Source: Afipia sp049747295 (lineage in GTDB: Bacteria > Pseudomonadota > Alphaproteobacteria > Rhizobiales > Xanthobacteraceae). From it: DNA of 64,000 bases. The notes beneath the pieces were generated by a model. That model saw only the letters and a list, made by a program, of their open reading frames with translations. It did no database searches and had not been told where the DNA came from. The position numbers and the translations under genes are program-made. The stretch is taken from contig NZ_JBMHJM010000001.1 of NCBI RefSeq assembly GCF_049747295.1, positions 868,001 to 932,000 of the forward strand. Reading direction: 5' to 3'. Below, in pieces: positions 25,056 through 32,284 of this stretch. Position 1 is the first letter of the stretch. Every line of letters starts with the position of its first letter.

Positions 25056-25091
25056 GTCGGCGGTCTCCTTCGGTGGTGGACGGGTGAGGGG

Positions 25092-25913
25092 TTAGCGGCG
25101 GGTGAACTGAACTTTGTCGTCTTCGAAGAAGCGGACACCTTCGACCTTCGCCAAATGCTTCTGCGTCTTCGCCATCTGTTTCAGCGCCTTCTCGATCGCA
25201 TCAGGGGCGATGAACGCGCGAATGGCGTTCAAATCGACCTTCTGAAAATCGAGGATTTCGTAGGTCCATTCGGTCCTGCCGCGGGCGCTACCGCCGGAAG
25301 ATCCACGGATTGTCTCGACGGTGGTCGGGGTGACGTCCTCCATGCGAGCTTCAAGGCTTTCCGCAATGTCGGTTCTGGCGCTTGCTTCGCCTTCGTCGCC
25401 GAACGCGGCCGCGGTTTCGGCTGCGATCCGATTTTCCTCAGCGATCTTTGCGAGCCGATCGCGTTCGGCCGCGGCTTCGGCATCAGCTTTCCGTTTTTGG
25501 TCGCGGCGGTATTTCGTCGCTCGATCGGTGAACGTTTCCTTGATGCGCGTTAGCCGCTGCAACGGCGAACGGAAGTAATCATCGACGATCTTCCCGCCCT
25601 TTAGGTATTGGTCTTTTTCATCCTTGCGAATGCCGTCGTATTTATCGAACGCCGTGACCGCATCGTTGACGATGTCAGTCGCCTTCGCGAGATCTTCGTC
25701 GGTCGCGAACTCGGTCGGTTCATCATTCGCGCGCTTCGCGATTGCTTCGATCTCCGCGGTCATGTCCGCGGTATGATCGCCATCAAGGCGGGCGGCCAAG
25801 CCGTCAACCAGATCCTTCAGCGAGAAGTCCGGCGGCGGGTTGTTGCCGCCCACGCCAAGCCGGGGATCGGAGGCCATGTGATCAACAGGCGCGTGTGGGT
25901 CAGAACGGTCCAT
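25092..25913 (-). CDS. Phage helical protein encoded before recT
   Basis: A 273-residue protein starting after AAAGGA at 8 bases. It begins with a GGNNPPP stretch, then a long mostly helical region (ADMTAEIEAIAKRAND; KADAEAAAERDRLAKIAEEN) predicted to be coiled coil, and a basic C-terminal domain (WTYEILDFQKVDLNAIRAF). Proteins of this shape are often encoded directly upstream of recT in alphaproteobacterial phages. The function is unknown; a role in recombination or as a RecT partner is inferred from order. It is separated from recT by 36 bp and reads divergently from the truncated methyltransferase. Confidence 0.65.
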   Translation of the reverse strand: MDRSDPHAPVDHMASDPRLGVGGNNPPPDFSLKDLVDGLAARLDGDHTADMTAEIEAIAKRANDEPTEFATDEDLAKATDIVNDAVTAFDKYDGIRKDEKDQYLKGGKIVDDYFRSPLQRLTRIKETFTDRATKYRRDQKRKADAEAAAERDRLAKIAEENRIAAETAAAFGDEGEASARTDIAESLEARMEDVTPTTVETIRGSSGGSARGRTEWTYEILDFQKVDLNAIRAFIAPDAIEKALKQMAKTQKHLAKVEGVRFFEDDKVQFTRR

Positions 25914-25942
25914 CGTTGCTTTCCTTTTTTGGGCGGTGGTCG

Positions 25943-26341
25943 GTGACGCGCAGCACGCGCGACGATGACGCCGCGGTGAAGCGCCTGCACACTTGCGGCG
26001 AGCGCTGCATCCTGCGCGGCGGGATCCGCCTTGGCGATTTCACATTGGTTCATCCCGAACCGATCTTTGATCGAGCGGTTATGAACCCGCCCTTCCCAAG
26101 GCAAGCGGATATTGACCATGTCATGCACGCGATCGGCTTCTTAAAGCCCGGCGGGCGCATCGTCGCAATCATGTCCGCAGCGATCACGTTCCGCGGCGAT
26201 ACCAAGACCACTCGTTTTCGAGATCTGATCGAGGAACGTCGCGGCTTCATCAAGCCGCTGCCAACCGGATCGTTCAAATCGAGCGGGACCATGGTCAACA
26301 CGGTCGTTGTGTCCTTCAATATTGAAGGCGGTGCGGCATGA
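25943..26341 (+). pseudogene. Phage DNA methyltransferase lacking its N-terminal half
   Basis: The readable protein, at most 132 residues from a GTG at 25943, contains FDRAVMNPPFP (the NPPF catalytic motif of N6-adenine methyltransferases), then FLKPGGRIVAIMSAAITF and GTMVNTVVVSF. The SAM-binding motif I region that should precede it by 60-100 residues is absent; upstream sequence belongs to the divergent gene. The fragment's stop overlaps the next gene start (ATGA), so it still lies first in the plus-strand operon and may be translated only to couple downstream genes. It is almost certainly inactive. Confidence 0.7.
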
Positions 26342-26532
26342 GCACCGTCAGCAAAACCATCGTCCGCTCGCACGCGCTGCGCCTCGTGAACACGGCAATT
26401 CGCAAATACTGCCGCTCAAAGCCAACGCAGCATGGGTCGTTTCAGACGATCAGCGATCTGCATCACAGCGAGATCGAGCACGATCTGCTTGAGGCCGTCA
26501 AAAATGCGCTGACGCCGAAAGGCGGTGCGTGA
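26338..26532 (+). CDS. Small unknown phage protein
   Basis: A 64-residue protein starting in an ATGA overlap with the methyltransferase fragment. The sequence is basic and helical (VRSHALRLVNTAIRKYC; HHSEIEHDLLEAVKNAL) and ends KGGA. I recognise no family. Tight coupling on both sides and a sensible composition support coding. It may be a small DNA-interacting or regulatory protein of the early operon. Confidence 0.55.
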   Translation: MSTVSKTIVRSHALRLVNTAIRKYCRSKPTQHGSFQTISDLHHSEIEHDLLEAVKNALTPKGGA

Positions 26533-27005
26533 TGACCGACAAGCCGACATCCTTGCTGGCAGAAGCGCATAAGGCAGCCAAGGCACGCCAAGCGCGGATT
26601 GAAGAGGCCGCAAAGCGCGTGCCCGGTTATGTACCAAAGCCCACTTTCGTAAATCGGGCCGCGGTAGATCCACACCCGCTTCCTGTCCCCGTGCTCGATG
26701 TCACCTTTAGTATTCGTGAAATCCAACGGGAAGTGACCGACCATTTCGGCATGACGTTCGCGGATCTGGTCGCACGGCGCCGCGATAAGAAGACCACGCG
26801 AAGTCGTCAGATAGCCCTCTATCTCTCCAAGAAACTGACCGTTCAAAGCTTACCCGAGATCGGGCGACGTTTCGGCGGCTTCGACCACACCACCGTTCTG
26901 CACGCAAATAAACGCATCGCCGCAAAGCTCCCATTTGACAGCGAGCTAGCGAAGGACGTCGCCACCATCGAAGCGAAGTTGCTCGCCTCGAAAGGCGGTG
27001 CGTGA
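26532..27005 (+). CDS. Free-standing DnaA domain IV (DnaA-box binding) protein
   Basis: A 157-residue protein starting in a TGATG overlap. The N-terminal 60 residues are basic and probably unstructured. Residues about 60-145 match the DNA-binding domain IV of DnaA: FSIREIQREVTDHFGM, RSRQIALYLSKKLT, then the signature helix-turn-helix EIGRRFGGFDHTTVLHANKRI. The AAA+ domain of DnaA is absent. Phage proteins of this kind can bind DnaA boxes, either to recruit host replication proteins to a phage origin or to compete with host DnaA. Which applies here is unknown. It is the clearest replication-related gene left in the element. Confidence 0.85.
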   Translation: MTDKPTSLLAEAHKAAKARQARIEEAAKRVPGYVPKPTFVNRAAVDPHPLPVPVLDVTFSIREIQREVTDHFGMTFADLVARRRDKKTTRSRQIALYLSKKLTVQSLPEIGRRFGGFDHTTVLHANKRIAAKLPFDSELAKDVATIEAKLLASKGGA

Positions 27006-27358
27006 TGCCTCCGCACCGCAACTACGTCGAACAACGGGCAAGCCGCAAGCCAGCGCGGCAGTACGTCAGCGAAAGCCACGATCATAAGCCGGACGCCCCA
27101 AATTTGCGCCGGGCAGCATCAGCTACGCGCAACGATTTGAGGGAATGCCAAGTGAAAAAAAGCGACGAAACTCTTATCGCGGAAATGTCCACTGTCCTGC
27201 GCACTCTTGGAACGGATTTAGGAGACGCGCGGGAAGTCATCATCACTCTGATTAAAAGCCGCTATCTCGCAAGCGACGTTGACCGCCTTTTCGAAGCCGT
27301 CATCGAGCGTGCGCGCATCGACATGGTCGCCGACGCGAGGCTCGAGCATGTCGGATAG
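27005..27358 (+). CDS. Unknown phage protein
   Basis: The frame is 117 codons from the ATG at 27005 (TGATG overlap with the preceding gene), or about 69 from an internal GTG at 27151. The C-terminal part is a convincing helical protein (LIAEMSTVLRTLGTDLG, DVDRLFEAVIERARIDMVA). The first 45 residues are polar and low-quality, so the shorter form may be the real one. No family is recognised. It lies in the early operon between the DnaA-like gene and a small membrane protein. Confidence 0.5.
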   Translation: MPPHRNYVEQRASRKPARQYVSESHDHKPDAPNLRRAASATRNDLRECQVKKSDETLIAEMSTVLRTLGTDLGDAREVIITLIKSRYLASDVDRLFEAVIERARIDMVADARLEHVG

Positions 27359-27635
27359 CGCAGCATATATGTGCGGCTTCCTTGCGGGTGCGATTGTAGG
27401 CGGCGTGTCAGCCTACATTATCCTGCATCGGACCGCCGGACAGGCTGTCAAGCTTTCTTCGCAAAACGAAACGTTGCGACGTCTTCTGAAAGACCTCGAA
27501 GAGGCCGAAGGCGCGTATCGCACAACCGCGTGCAACTTCGCCCACGATCATCCGCAGACAGCGCGCGCCTGGGACCGCTTGCGCGCGGCGGGCACATCAG
27601 CGCGAAATCATTTGTTTTGGATGGGGCGGAATTGA
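27348..27635 (+). CDS. Small phage membrane protein
   Basis: A 95-residue protein starting 11 bp inside the end of the preceding gene. One N-terminal membrane helix (YMCGFLAGAIVGGVSAYIIL) is followed by a helical soluble part (QNETLRRLLKDLEEAEGAY; TARAWDRLRAAGTSAR). The layout, a bitopic anchor with a cytoplasmic coil, is common in phage early operons but not diagnostic. Its TGA overlaps the yqaJ start (TGATG). Confidence 0.55.
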   Translation: MSDSAAYMCGFLAGAIVGGVSAYIILHRTAGQAVKLSSQNETLRRLLKDLEEAEGAYRTTACNFAHDHPQTARAWDRLRAAGTSARNHLFWMGRN

Positions 27636-28555
27636 TGACCATCCAACGCATTCCTGTCACCGACCGCGATAGCTGGCTCGCGATGCGCAAGCAGGACGTG
27701 ACCGCGTCCGTTGTCGGCGCGCTGTTCGGCTGCCATCCGTACGAAAGCCTGCTGCGCGTCTACCTCGATAAGACGGGCGAGAGCGAGCCAGAAGAACAAA
27801 GCGCATTCCTTCAATGGCGCTTGATCCTCGAAAGCGCTGTTGCCGCTGCCGTCCAGATCCAGCGGCCGGAATGGAAGATCGTCAAGGCGACGGAATATCT
27901 CCGGGATCCCGTAGCGCGAATTGGTGCGACGCCTGACTTCTACATTCACGGCGATCCGCGCGGCCTTGGTGTGTTGCAAGCGAAGACCGTCGCGCCGAAG
28001 CAATTCCGTGAAGACTGGCAGGATGACCAGCCGCCGTTCTGGATTGCGCTTCAGAACGCAACCGAACTGATGCTTGAAACCAAGGCCAGCTTCGGCGCCG
28101 TCGCTGCGCTGGTCATCAGCCCGTACAAGCTCGAATGCCCGATCTTCGATATCCCGCGGCATCCGGGCGTTGAAAAGCGCATCCGTGACGCCGTCGCCGA
28201 TTTCTGGACGGCCGTTGATTGGGGCAACGTTCCAGAACCGGACTACAGCAAGGACGCAGAACTGATCGCCGCTATAGCGCCCGAGCCGATCGAAGGCAAA
28301 CGCATCGATCTAACCGGCGACAACATGCTTCCCGGTCTGCTCGCCGAACGCGCCGGACTAAAAGCGGAATGGAAGTCCGCCGAAGCGCGCATCGAAGAAA
28401 TCGACGCGGAAATCAAGTTCAAGATGGGCGACGCTGAGATAGCTACCATCGACGGCTTCGCCATCACCTTCAAACCGCAGCCGCGCAAAGCGAGCTTCAG
28501 CGCGCGGAAGAAAAGATCGTGCCGCAGGTTAATCCGTTCTCCCGTATGGGTCTGA
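27635..28555 (+). CDS. YqaJ-family phage exonuclease, C terminus replaced
   Basis: A 306-residue protein starting at a TGATG overlap. Nuclease features are DSWLAMRKQDVTASVVGALFG (RxxxvTAS), RIGATPDFYIHG (metal-binding Asp) and VLQAKTV. The last corresponds to the usual ExK strand but has Gln where Glu is common, which may be family-typical or weaken activity. The helical C-terminal half (LKAEWKSAEARIEEIDAEI) matches YqaJ relatives. After ITFKPQPRKA the text changes to a short Arg-rich run and stop, at the point where the integrase frame begins on the same strand. It is the expected partner of RecT, but encoded on the opposite strand from it. Confidence 0.75.
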   Translation: MTIQRIPVTDRDSWLAMRKQDVTASVVGALFGCHPYESLLRVYLDKTGESEPEEQSAFLQWRLILESAVAAAVQIQRPEWKIVKATEYLRDPVARIGATPDFYIHGDPRGLGVLQAKTVAPKQFREDWQDDQPPFWIALQNATELMLETKASFGAVAALVISPYKLECPIFDIPRHPGVEKRIRDAVADFWTAVDWGNVPEPDYSKDAELIAAIAPEPIEGKRIDLTGDNMLPGLLAERAGLKAEWKSAEARIEEIDAEIKFKMGDAEIATIDGFAITFKPQPRKASFSARKKRSCRRLIRSPVWV

Positions 28556-29220
28556 AGACGCGCGCGAAGGGTACGGCGCCGCAAGAAACGCCGACCGCCA
28601 CGTGGGAAGAATTGACTATCTTCCGGTCAAAAGCCGTCGAGATGGATTTCCGTTCGGTGGCCACCGCTGCGCTTGTCGCGTGGGAGTGGCTTCAGCGCGA
28701 AGAACACGTGTTCGGCGCCTTCGACATCCGGCACTATCGACCGAAGGAACGTCCGGACAGCGTGTGCGTCGTTCACCCCAAGACCAGCGAAGAAGCATGG
28801 TGGCCGCTATTTGGAGAGACCGGCGAACCGCTCTTTCCGGAACTCATGGCCGAGCTCGACGAAATCAAGTCGAGAACGATTTCCGGGCTGGTCTTCCGTC
28901 GTGACCACAAGCACCGAAAGTCGAAGGTGCCTGTTCCGTGGATCACTCCGAAGAACGGGCTCGATTATCTGCGATCGACCGTGAAAGAGATCATCCGCGC
29001 CGCCGGACTGCGCGACGAACTGTCGTTCGCGTCGTTCCGCCATGGCGGCTTCACCGAAGGCGCGGACAGCGATTGGACCGACGCCGAGCTCCGCGCGGCC
29101 GGGCGGCACCGGTCCGCCCGTCAGCTTCCCACCTACGCGAAACGGACACGGAAGCAGCTTATCTCAGCGACGGAAAAACGCCGCGCCGAGCGAACAAAAG
29201 CAGTCGGTTTGTCGGAATAG
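28519..29220 (+). CDS. int: Tyrosine recombinase (phage integrase), catalytic domain only
   Basis: The 233-residue frame from a GTG retains the whole catalytic domain: Arg I in WLQREEHVF, the beta-hairpin Lys in VHPKTSEEAWWPL, SFASFRHGGFTEG (Arg II), AAGRHRSARQLP (His) and the Tyr in PTYAKRT. The family normally runs to about 400 residues, so the N-terminal arm- and core-binding domains (about 170 residues) are missing. The frame is open for a few codons upstream but immediately meets yqaJ sequence. It ends 41 bp before the right attachment repeat, beside tRNA-Lys, the standard place. Without its DNA-binding arm it probably cannot excise the element. Confidence 0.8.
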   Translation: MPQVNPFSRMGLKTRAKGTAPQETPTATWEELTIFRSKAVEMDFRSVATAALVAWEWLQREEHVFGAFDIRHYRPKERPDSVCVVHPKTSEEAWWPLFGETGEPLFPELMAELDEIKSRTISGLVFRRDHKHRKSKVPVPWITPKNGLDYLRSTVKEIIRAAGLRDELSFASFRHGGFTEGADSDWTDAELRAAGRHRSARQLPTYAKRTRKQLISATEKRRAERTKAVGLSE

Positions 29221-29243
29221 CTGCTGACTACCTGTCGGAATGG
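29210..29243 (+). repeat. Two right-end copies of the arm-site motif
   Basis: TGTCGGAATAG lies at 29210-29220 (overlapping the integrase stop codon) and TGTCGGAATGG at 29233-29243, a 23-bp direct spacing. Both lie just inside the right attachment repeat and mirror the pair near the left end. Confidence 0.6.
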
Positions 29244-29261
29244 GTCACCACACAATCAACT

Positions 29262-29353
<92 letters not shown>

Positions 29354-29478
29354 GGATCCAACCGGAGTGTTCCTTGCGGGGACGGCGTCGTTTAGCAAAG
29401 CGAAACTGTCATGTCCAGCAATGTGACCCATTTTCCCAAATGAAAATGTGAAAGATTTTTTGAACGTTCCGGGACGAG

Positions 29479-29503
29479 AAAGCCGCCGGATTTCGGCGGC
29501 TTT
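29479..29503 (-). terminator. Terminator hairpin after the Spy-like gene
   Basis: AAAGCCGCCG and CGGCGGCTTT form a 10-bp perfect stem with a 5-base loop, 30 bp past the stop of the LTXXQ gene. A-rich and T-rich flanks on both sides could make it bidirectional. The 120 bp between it and the tRNA hold nothing further. Confidence 0.7.
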
Positions 29504-29532
29504 CCGAGGCTCAAAAACCTGCACTGACCATC

Positions 29533-30129
29533 TTAAAGGCGTTCGGAGCCCTCCGAGCCGCGATGGCGGCCGGGACTGCGGTCCTGATCGCCGTCGTCGT
29601 TCATGCCTCGCTCGAAATCGCCGAAGCCATGCCGCCGCCAGCCGTGCTTGCCGCCCATACGGGTCAGCATCGCCAGACGGCGCTTCTGGCCGTCGTCGAG
29701 GCTCTTGTAGAGCGGATCAGCCGCATCGGCGATCTTCTTCAGGCCGGCCGCCGTGGCTGCCATACGGTCCGCGCGCTCGCGCAGGCGGGCGACCGGATCA
29801 CGGTTCTGATCGCGGGACGCGTCCGAGGAAGCACCGTCCTGACGACGCTCAGCACGGCGCGCGTCGCGTTCCTGCATGCGGGCATTGGCAAGGTCGATGC
29901 GCTGCTTGGCGAAGTCGCGCACCGCGCTCTCCACCGCCGGCCAGTTCTTCTCCTGCTCGGGCGTGAGCTTGAGACCAGCCTTCACGGCTGCGATCTTCGC
30001 ATCGACAAAGGCTGCGCGATCTTCCGCACTCAGGCGCTGATGATGATGGTGAAAGCGATGCTGCGCATAAACGGCGGATGAGCCGAGAATCGCAACTGCG
30101 GCAACGCCGGCGAGGATGACTTTCTTCAT
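29533..30129 (-). CDS. Spy/CpxP-like LTXXQ-motif periplasmic protein
   Basis: A 198-residue protein from the ATG at 30129. A Sec signal peptide (MKKVILAGVAAVAILGSSAVYA) is followed by a His-rich stretch (HRFHHHH). The Spy-family signature occurs as GLKLTPEQEKNWPAVE and, degenerate, SLDDGQKRRLAML. Spy/CpxP proteins are helical periplasmic chaperones or envelope-stress sensors; this alphaproteobacterial subgroup is less studied. The C terminus is Asp/Arg/Gly-rich and probably disordered. The His-rich N terminus may bind metal (inference). It is monocistronic, with its own terminator. Confidence 0.82.
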   Translation of the reverse strand: MKKVILAGVAAVAILGSSAVYAQHRFHHHHQRLSAEDRAAFVDAKIAAVKAGLKLTPEQEKNWPAVESAVRDFAKQRIDLANARMQERDARRAERRQDGASSDASRDQNRDPVARLRERADRMAATAAGLKKIADAADPLYKSLDDGQKRRLAMLTRMGGKHGWRRHGFGDFERGMNDDGDQDRSPGRHRGSEGSERL

Positions 30130-30217
30130 GGGGGCATCTCCGAGGTGAAAGTTCCCCGAGGATGCCACCAATCAACATGAACTCAACTTAAGCTTTCGCA
30201 AGCTAGCTGAACGCTCA

Positions 30218-31546
30218 TTAATACAACATGCCAAGTGTGCGCGGGAGCCACAGCGAGATTTCCGGCACGAAGGTCACAATGCCGAGGAAGATCAGCATGG
30301 TCAGCAACCACGGCCAGACTGCAACGGTCAGTTCGGTGATCCCCATTTTGGCAATACCGGATGCGACATAGAGATTGAGGCCTACAGGCGGATGGCACAT
30401 GCCAACCTCCATGTTCACTACCATCAGAATGCCGAGATGCACCGGGTGAATGCCAAGCTTCACCGCAATGGGGAACAGGATCGGCGCCGTGATCAGCACG
30501 ATCGAACTGGCTTCCATCACGTTGCCGGCAACGAGCAGCAACACATTCACGAAGATCAGGAACGTCCACCAATTGACACCGTGATCGGAAATCCACGCCG
30601 TCATCTGTTGCGGAATCTGCTCGCTGGTCATCAAGAACGAGAACAGCACCGCGTTGGTAATAATGTAGAGGATCATTGCGCTCATGCTGGCGGAGCCAAG
30701 CAACACACGCGGCACGTCCTTGAGCGACAGGTCCTTATAGACAAACACCGCAATGAAGAATGCGTAGACCGCACTCATCGCTGCAGCTTCGGTGGGCGTG
30801 AACATACCGGCATAGATGCCGCCAAGCACGATCACGATCAGCAGCAGTCCCCAGATGCATTCGCGGAAAGCCTTGATGCGCTCTGCCCACGATGCGCGCG
30901 GCAGGCGCGGATAATCATTTTTCCAGGCACGATACCACGTGGTCAATCCGAGCAACGAGGCAAGCATGATGCCCGGAATGACGCCCGCAATGAACAATTG
31001 GCCGACGGACGCCGACGTCACGCGATGTCCATCCGGACCGAGCGCCACGCTACCACCGGTCGCCACCGCGTAAATCACCATCACGATGGACGGCGGGATC
31101 AGAATTCCCAGTGCGCCCGATGTCGTGATGACGCCCGCGCCGAAACGCTTCGGGAATCCCTGCGCGACCATCGCCGGCATCAGGATCGATCCAATCGCGA
31201 TCACCGTGGCAGGTGATGAACCCGAGATTGCGGCGAACAGTGCGCATGCCATCACGCCCGCTAGACCAAGGCCGCCATACCAGTGCCCGACCATTGAGGT
31301 GGCGAAATTAATCATGCGTCTGGCGACGCCGCCATGAGTGAGGAAGTTACCCGCAAGGATGAAGAACGGGATCGCCATGATCTCGAAATTCTCGATGCCG
31401 GTGAACAGCTTCAGCGCGACGGACTCGATTGGCACGCTGGTCAGGAAAAACAGGAAGGTCAAAACCGTCAGGCCGAGCGCGATCGAGATCGGCATACCGG
31501 TGAGCATGAGCGCGATGAGAAGAAGGAAGATAATAAGCGTGCTCAT
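30218..31546 (-). CDS. dctM: TRAP transporter large permease DctM
   Basis: A 442-residue protein with about 12 membrane helices, the DctM/SiaM length. Typical stretches are GMPISIALGLTVLTF, IPFFILAGNFLTHGGVARRM, FAAISGSSPATVIAIG, GALGILIPPSIVMVIY and GMCHPPVGLNLYVASG. It is the Na+-driven elevator subunit that moves the substrate delivered by DctP. A short periplasmic or cytoplasmic insert (GGSVALGPDGHRVTSA) follows the IPPSIVMVIY helix. It overlaps dctQ by 4 bp. The substrate is a carboxylate by family; its identity is not visible. Confidence 0.94.
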   Translation of the reverse strand: MSTLIIFLLLIALMLTGMPISIALGLTVLTFLFFLTSVPIESVALKLFTGIENFEIMAIPFFILAGNFLTHGGVARRMINFATSMVGHWYGGLGLAGVMACALFAAISGSSPATVIAIGSILMPAMVAQGFPKRFGAGVITTSGALGILIPPSIVMVIYAVATGGSVALGPDGHRVTSASVGQLFIAGVIPGIMLASLLGLTTWYRAWKNDYPRLPRASWAERIKAFRECIWGLLLIVIVLGGIYAGMFTPTEAAAMSAVYAFFIAVFVYKDLSLKDVPRVLLGSASMSAMILYIITNAVLFSFLMTSEQIPQQMTAWISDHGVNWWTFLIFVNVLLLVAGNVMEASSIVLITAPILFPIAVKLGIHPVHLGILMVVNMEVGMCHPPVGLNLYVASGIAKMGITELTVAVWPWLLTMLIFLGIVTFVPEISLWLPRTLGMLY

Positions 31547-32124
31547 CGCGAGCCCTCCGGGGTCGGGCCAATTGCCGTATCGACCTCGATACCCTCAACA
31601 TGGGAGTGGTCGTGGTGAGGGAGATCTCCTGTGCGCCAATAGGACCAAGCGACCTGCAGGAAGCGGAAGCACATCAAGTATGAGCCGAGCGGGATGCAAA
31701 GGTAGACGATCCAGCTCGGCAACTCGAGATCCGGAGATGTCTGATCCGTATCCATCAAGCCAAGGACGAACTTTGCCCCCATCGTTCCGATGATACCTGT
31801 AAACAGCGCACCGCAAAGCAAGCCAAACGAGATGGTGACCTTCCTCCATTTCGGAGGCAGCTGCAGCACCAGAACGTCGACCCCAACATGGATGCCGGTG
31901 CGTACCCCGTAGGCCGCCCCGAACTTTGCCATCCACACGAACATGTAAATGCAGAGCTCTTGCGCCCATGACAGGTGAATTTGGTGAAGGTAGGGGTAGA
32001 GGAAAGAAACACCGCTGCCATAGCGGTGCAAAACCGCAACGAAAATAACCAGCGTTGCGCACGCCATCAGCGTCGCAATCAGGATCTCCTCAAGCCGATC
32101 AAGGATGCGCAGAAACACGCCCAC
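31543..32124 (-). CDS. dctQ: TRAP transporter small permease DctQ
   Basis: A 193-residue protein with four membrane helices (IATLMACATLVIFVAVLHRY, SWAQELCIYMFVWMAKFGAAY, FGLLCGALFTGIIGTMGAKF, WIVYLCIPLGSYLMCFRFL). The second carries the conserved W-x-E-E/L-CI pattern of DctQ proteins. It scaffolds DctM in the inner membrane. The C-terminal tail of about 30 residues is cytoplasmic and His-rich (LPHHDHSHVE), a little unusual. It lies 160 bp downstream of dctP with a terminator hairpin in between. Confidence 0.9.
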   Translation of the reverse strand: MGVFLRILDRLEEILIATLMACATLVIFVAVLHRYGSGVSFLYPYLHQIHLSWAQELCIYMFVWMAKFGAAYGVRTGIHVGVDVLVLQLPPKWRKVTISFGLLCGALFTGIIGTMGAKFVLGLMDTDQTSPDLELPSWIVYLCIPLGSYLMCFRFLQVAWSYWRTGDLPHHDHSHVEGIEVDTAIGPTPEGSR

Positions 32125-32230
32125 TGTCAGTCCCCCACCCCTGCTCCAGTACGTCTCGGTATTTTAGGGCTTCAATGACGGCTTGGAGCGTAGTCGTCAA
32201 GTTAACACCCCTAAATCGGGCTTAACGGAG

Positions 32231-32265
32231 CAACAAAACGGCCCGGGCGGAACACCCGGGCCGTT
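32231..32265 (-). terminator. Hairpin between dctP and dctQM
   Basis: An 11-bp perfect stem (AACGGCCCGGG at 32237-32247 with CCCGGGCCGTT at 32255-32265) is followed on the minus strand by TTTTGTT. It stands 20 bp after the dctP stop. Partial termination here would give more binding protein than permease, which suits the stoichiometry of such systems. Confidence 0.75.
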
Positions 32266-32284
32266 CGTTGTTAGTGCACCAATA

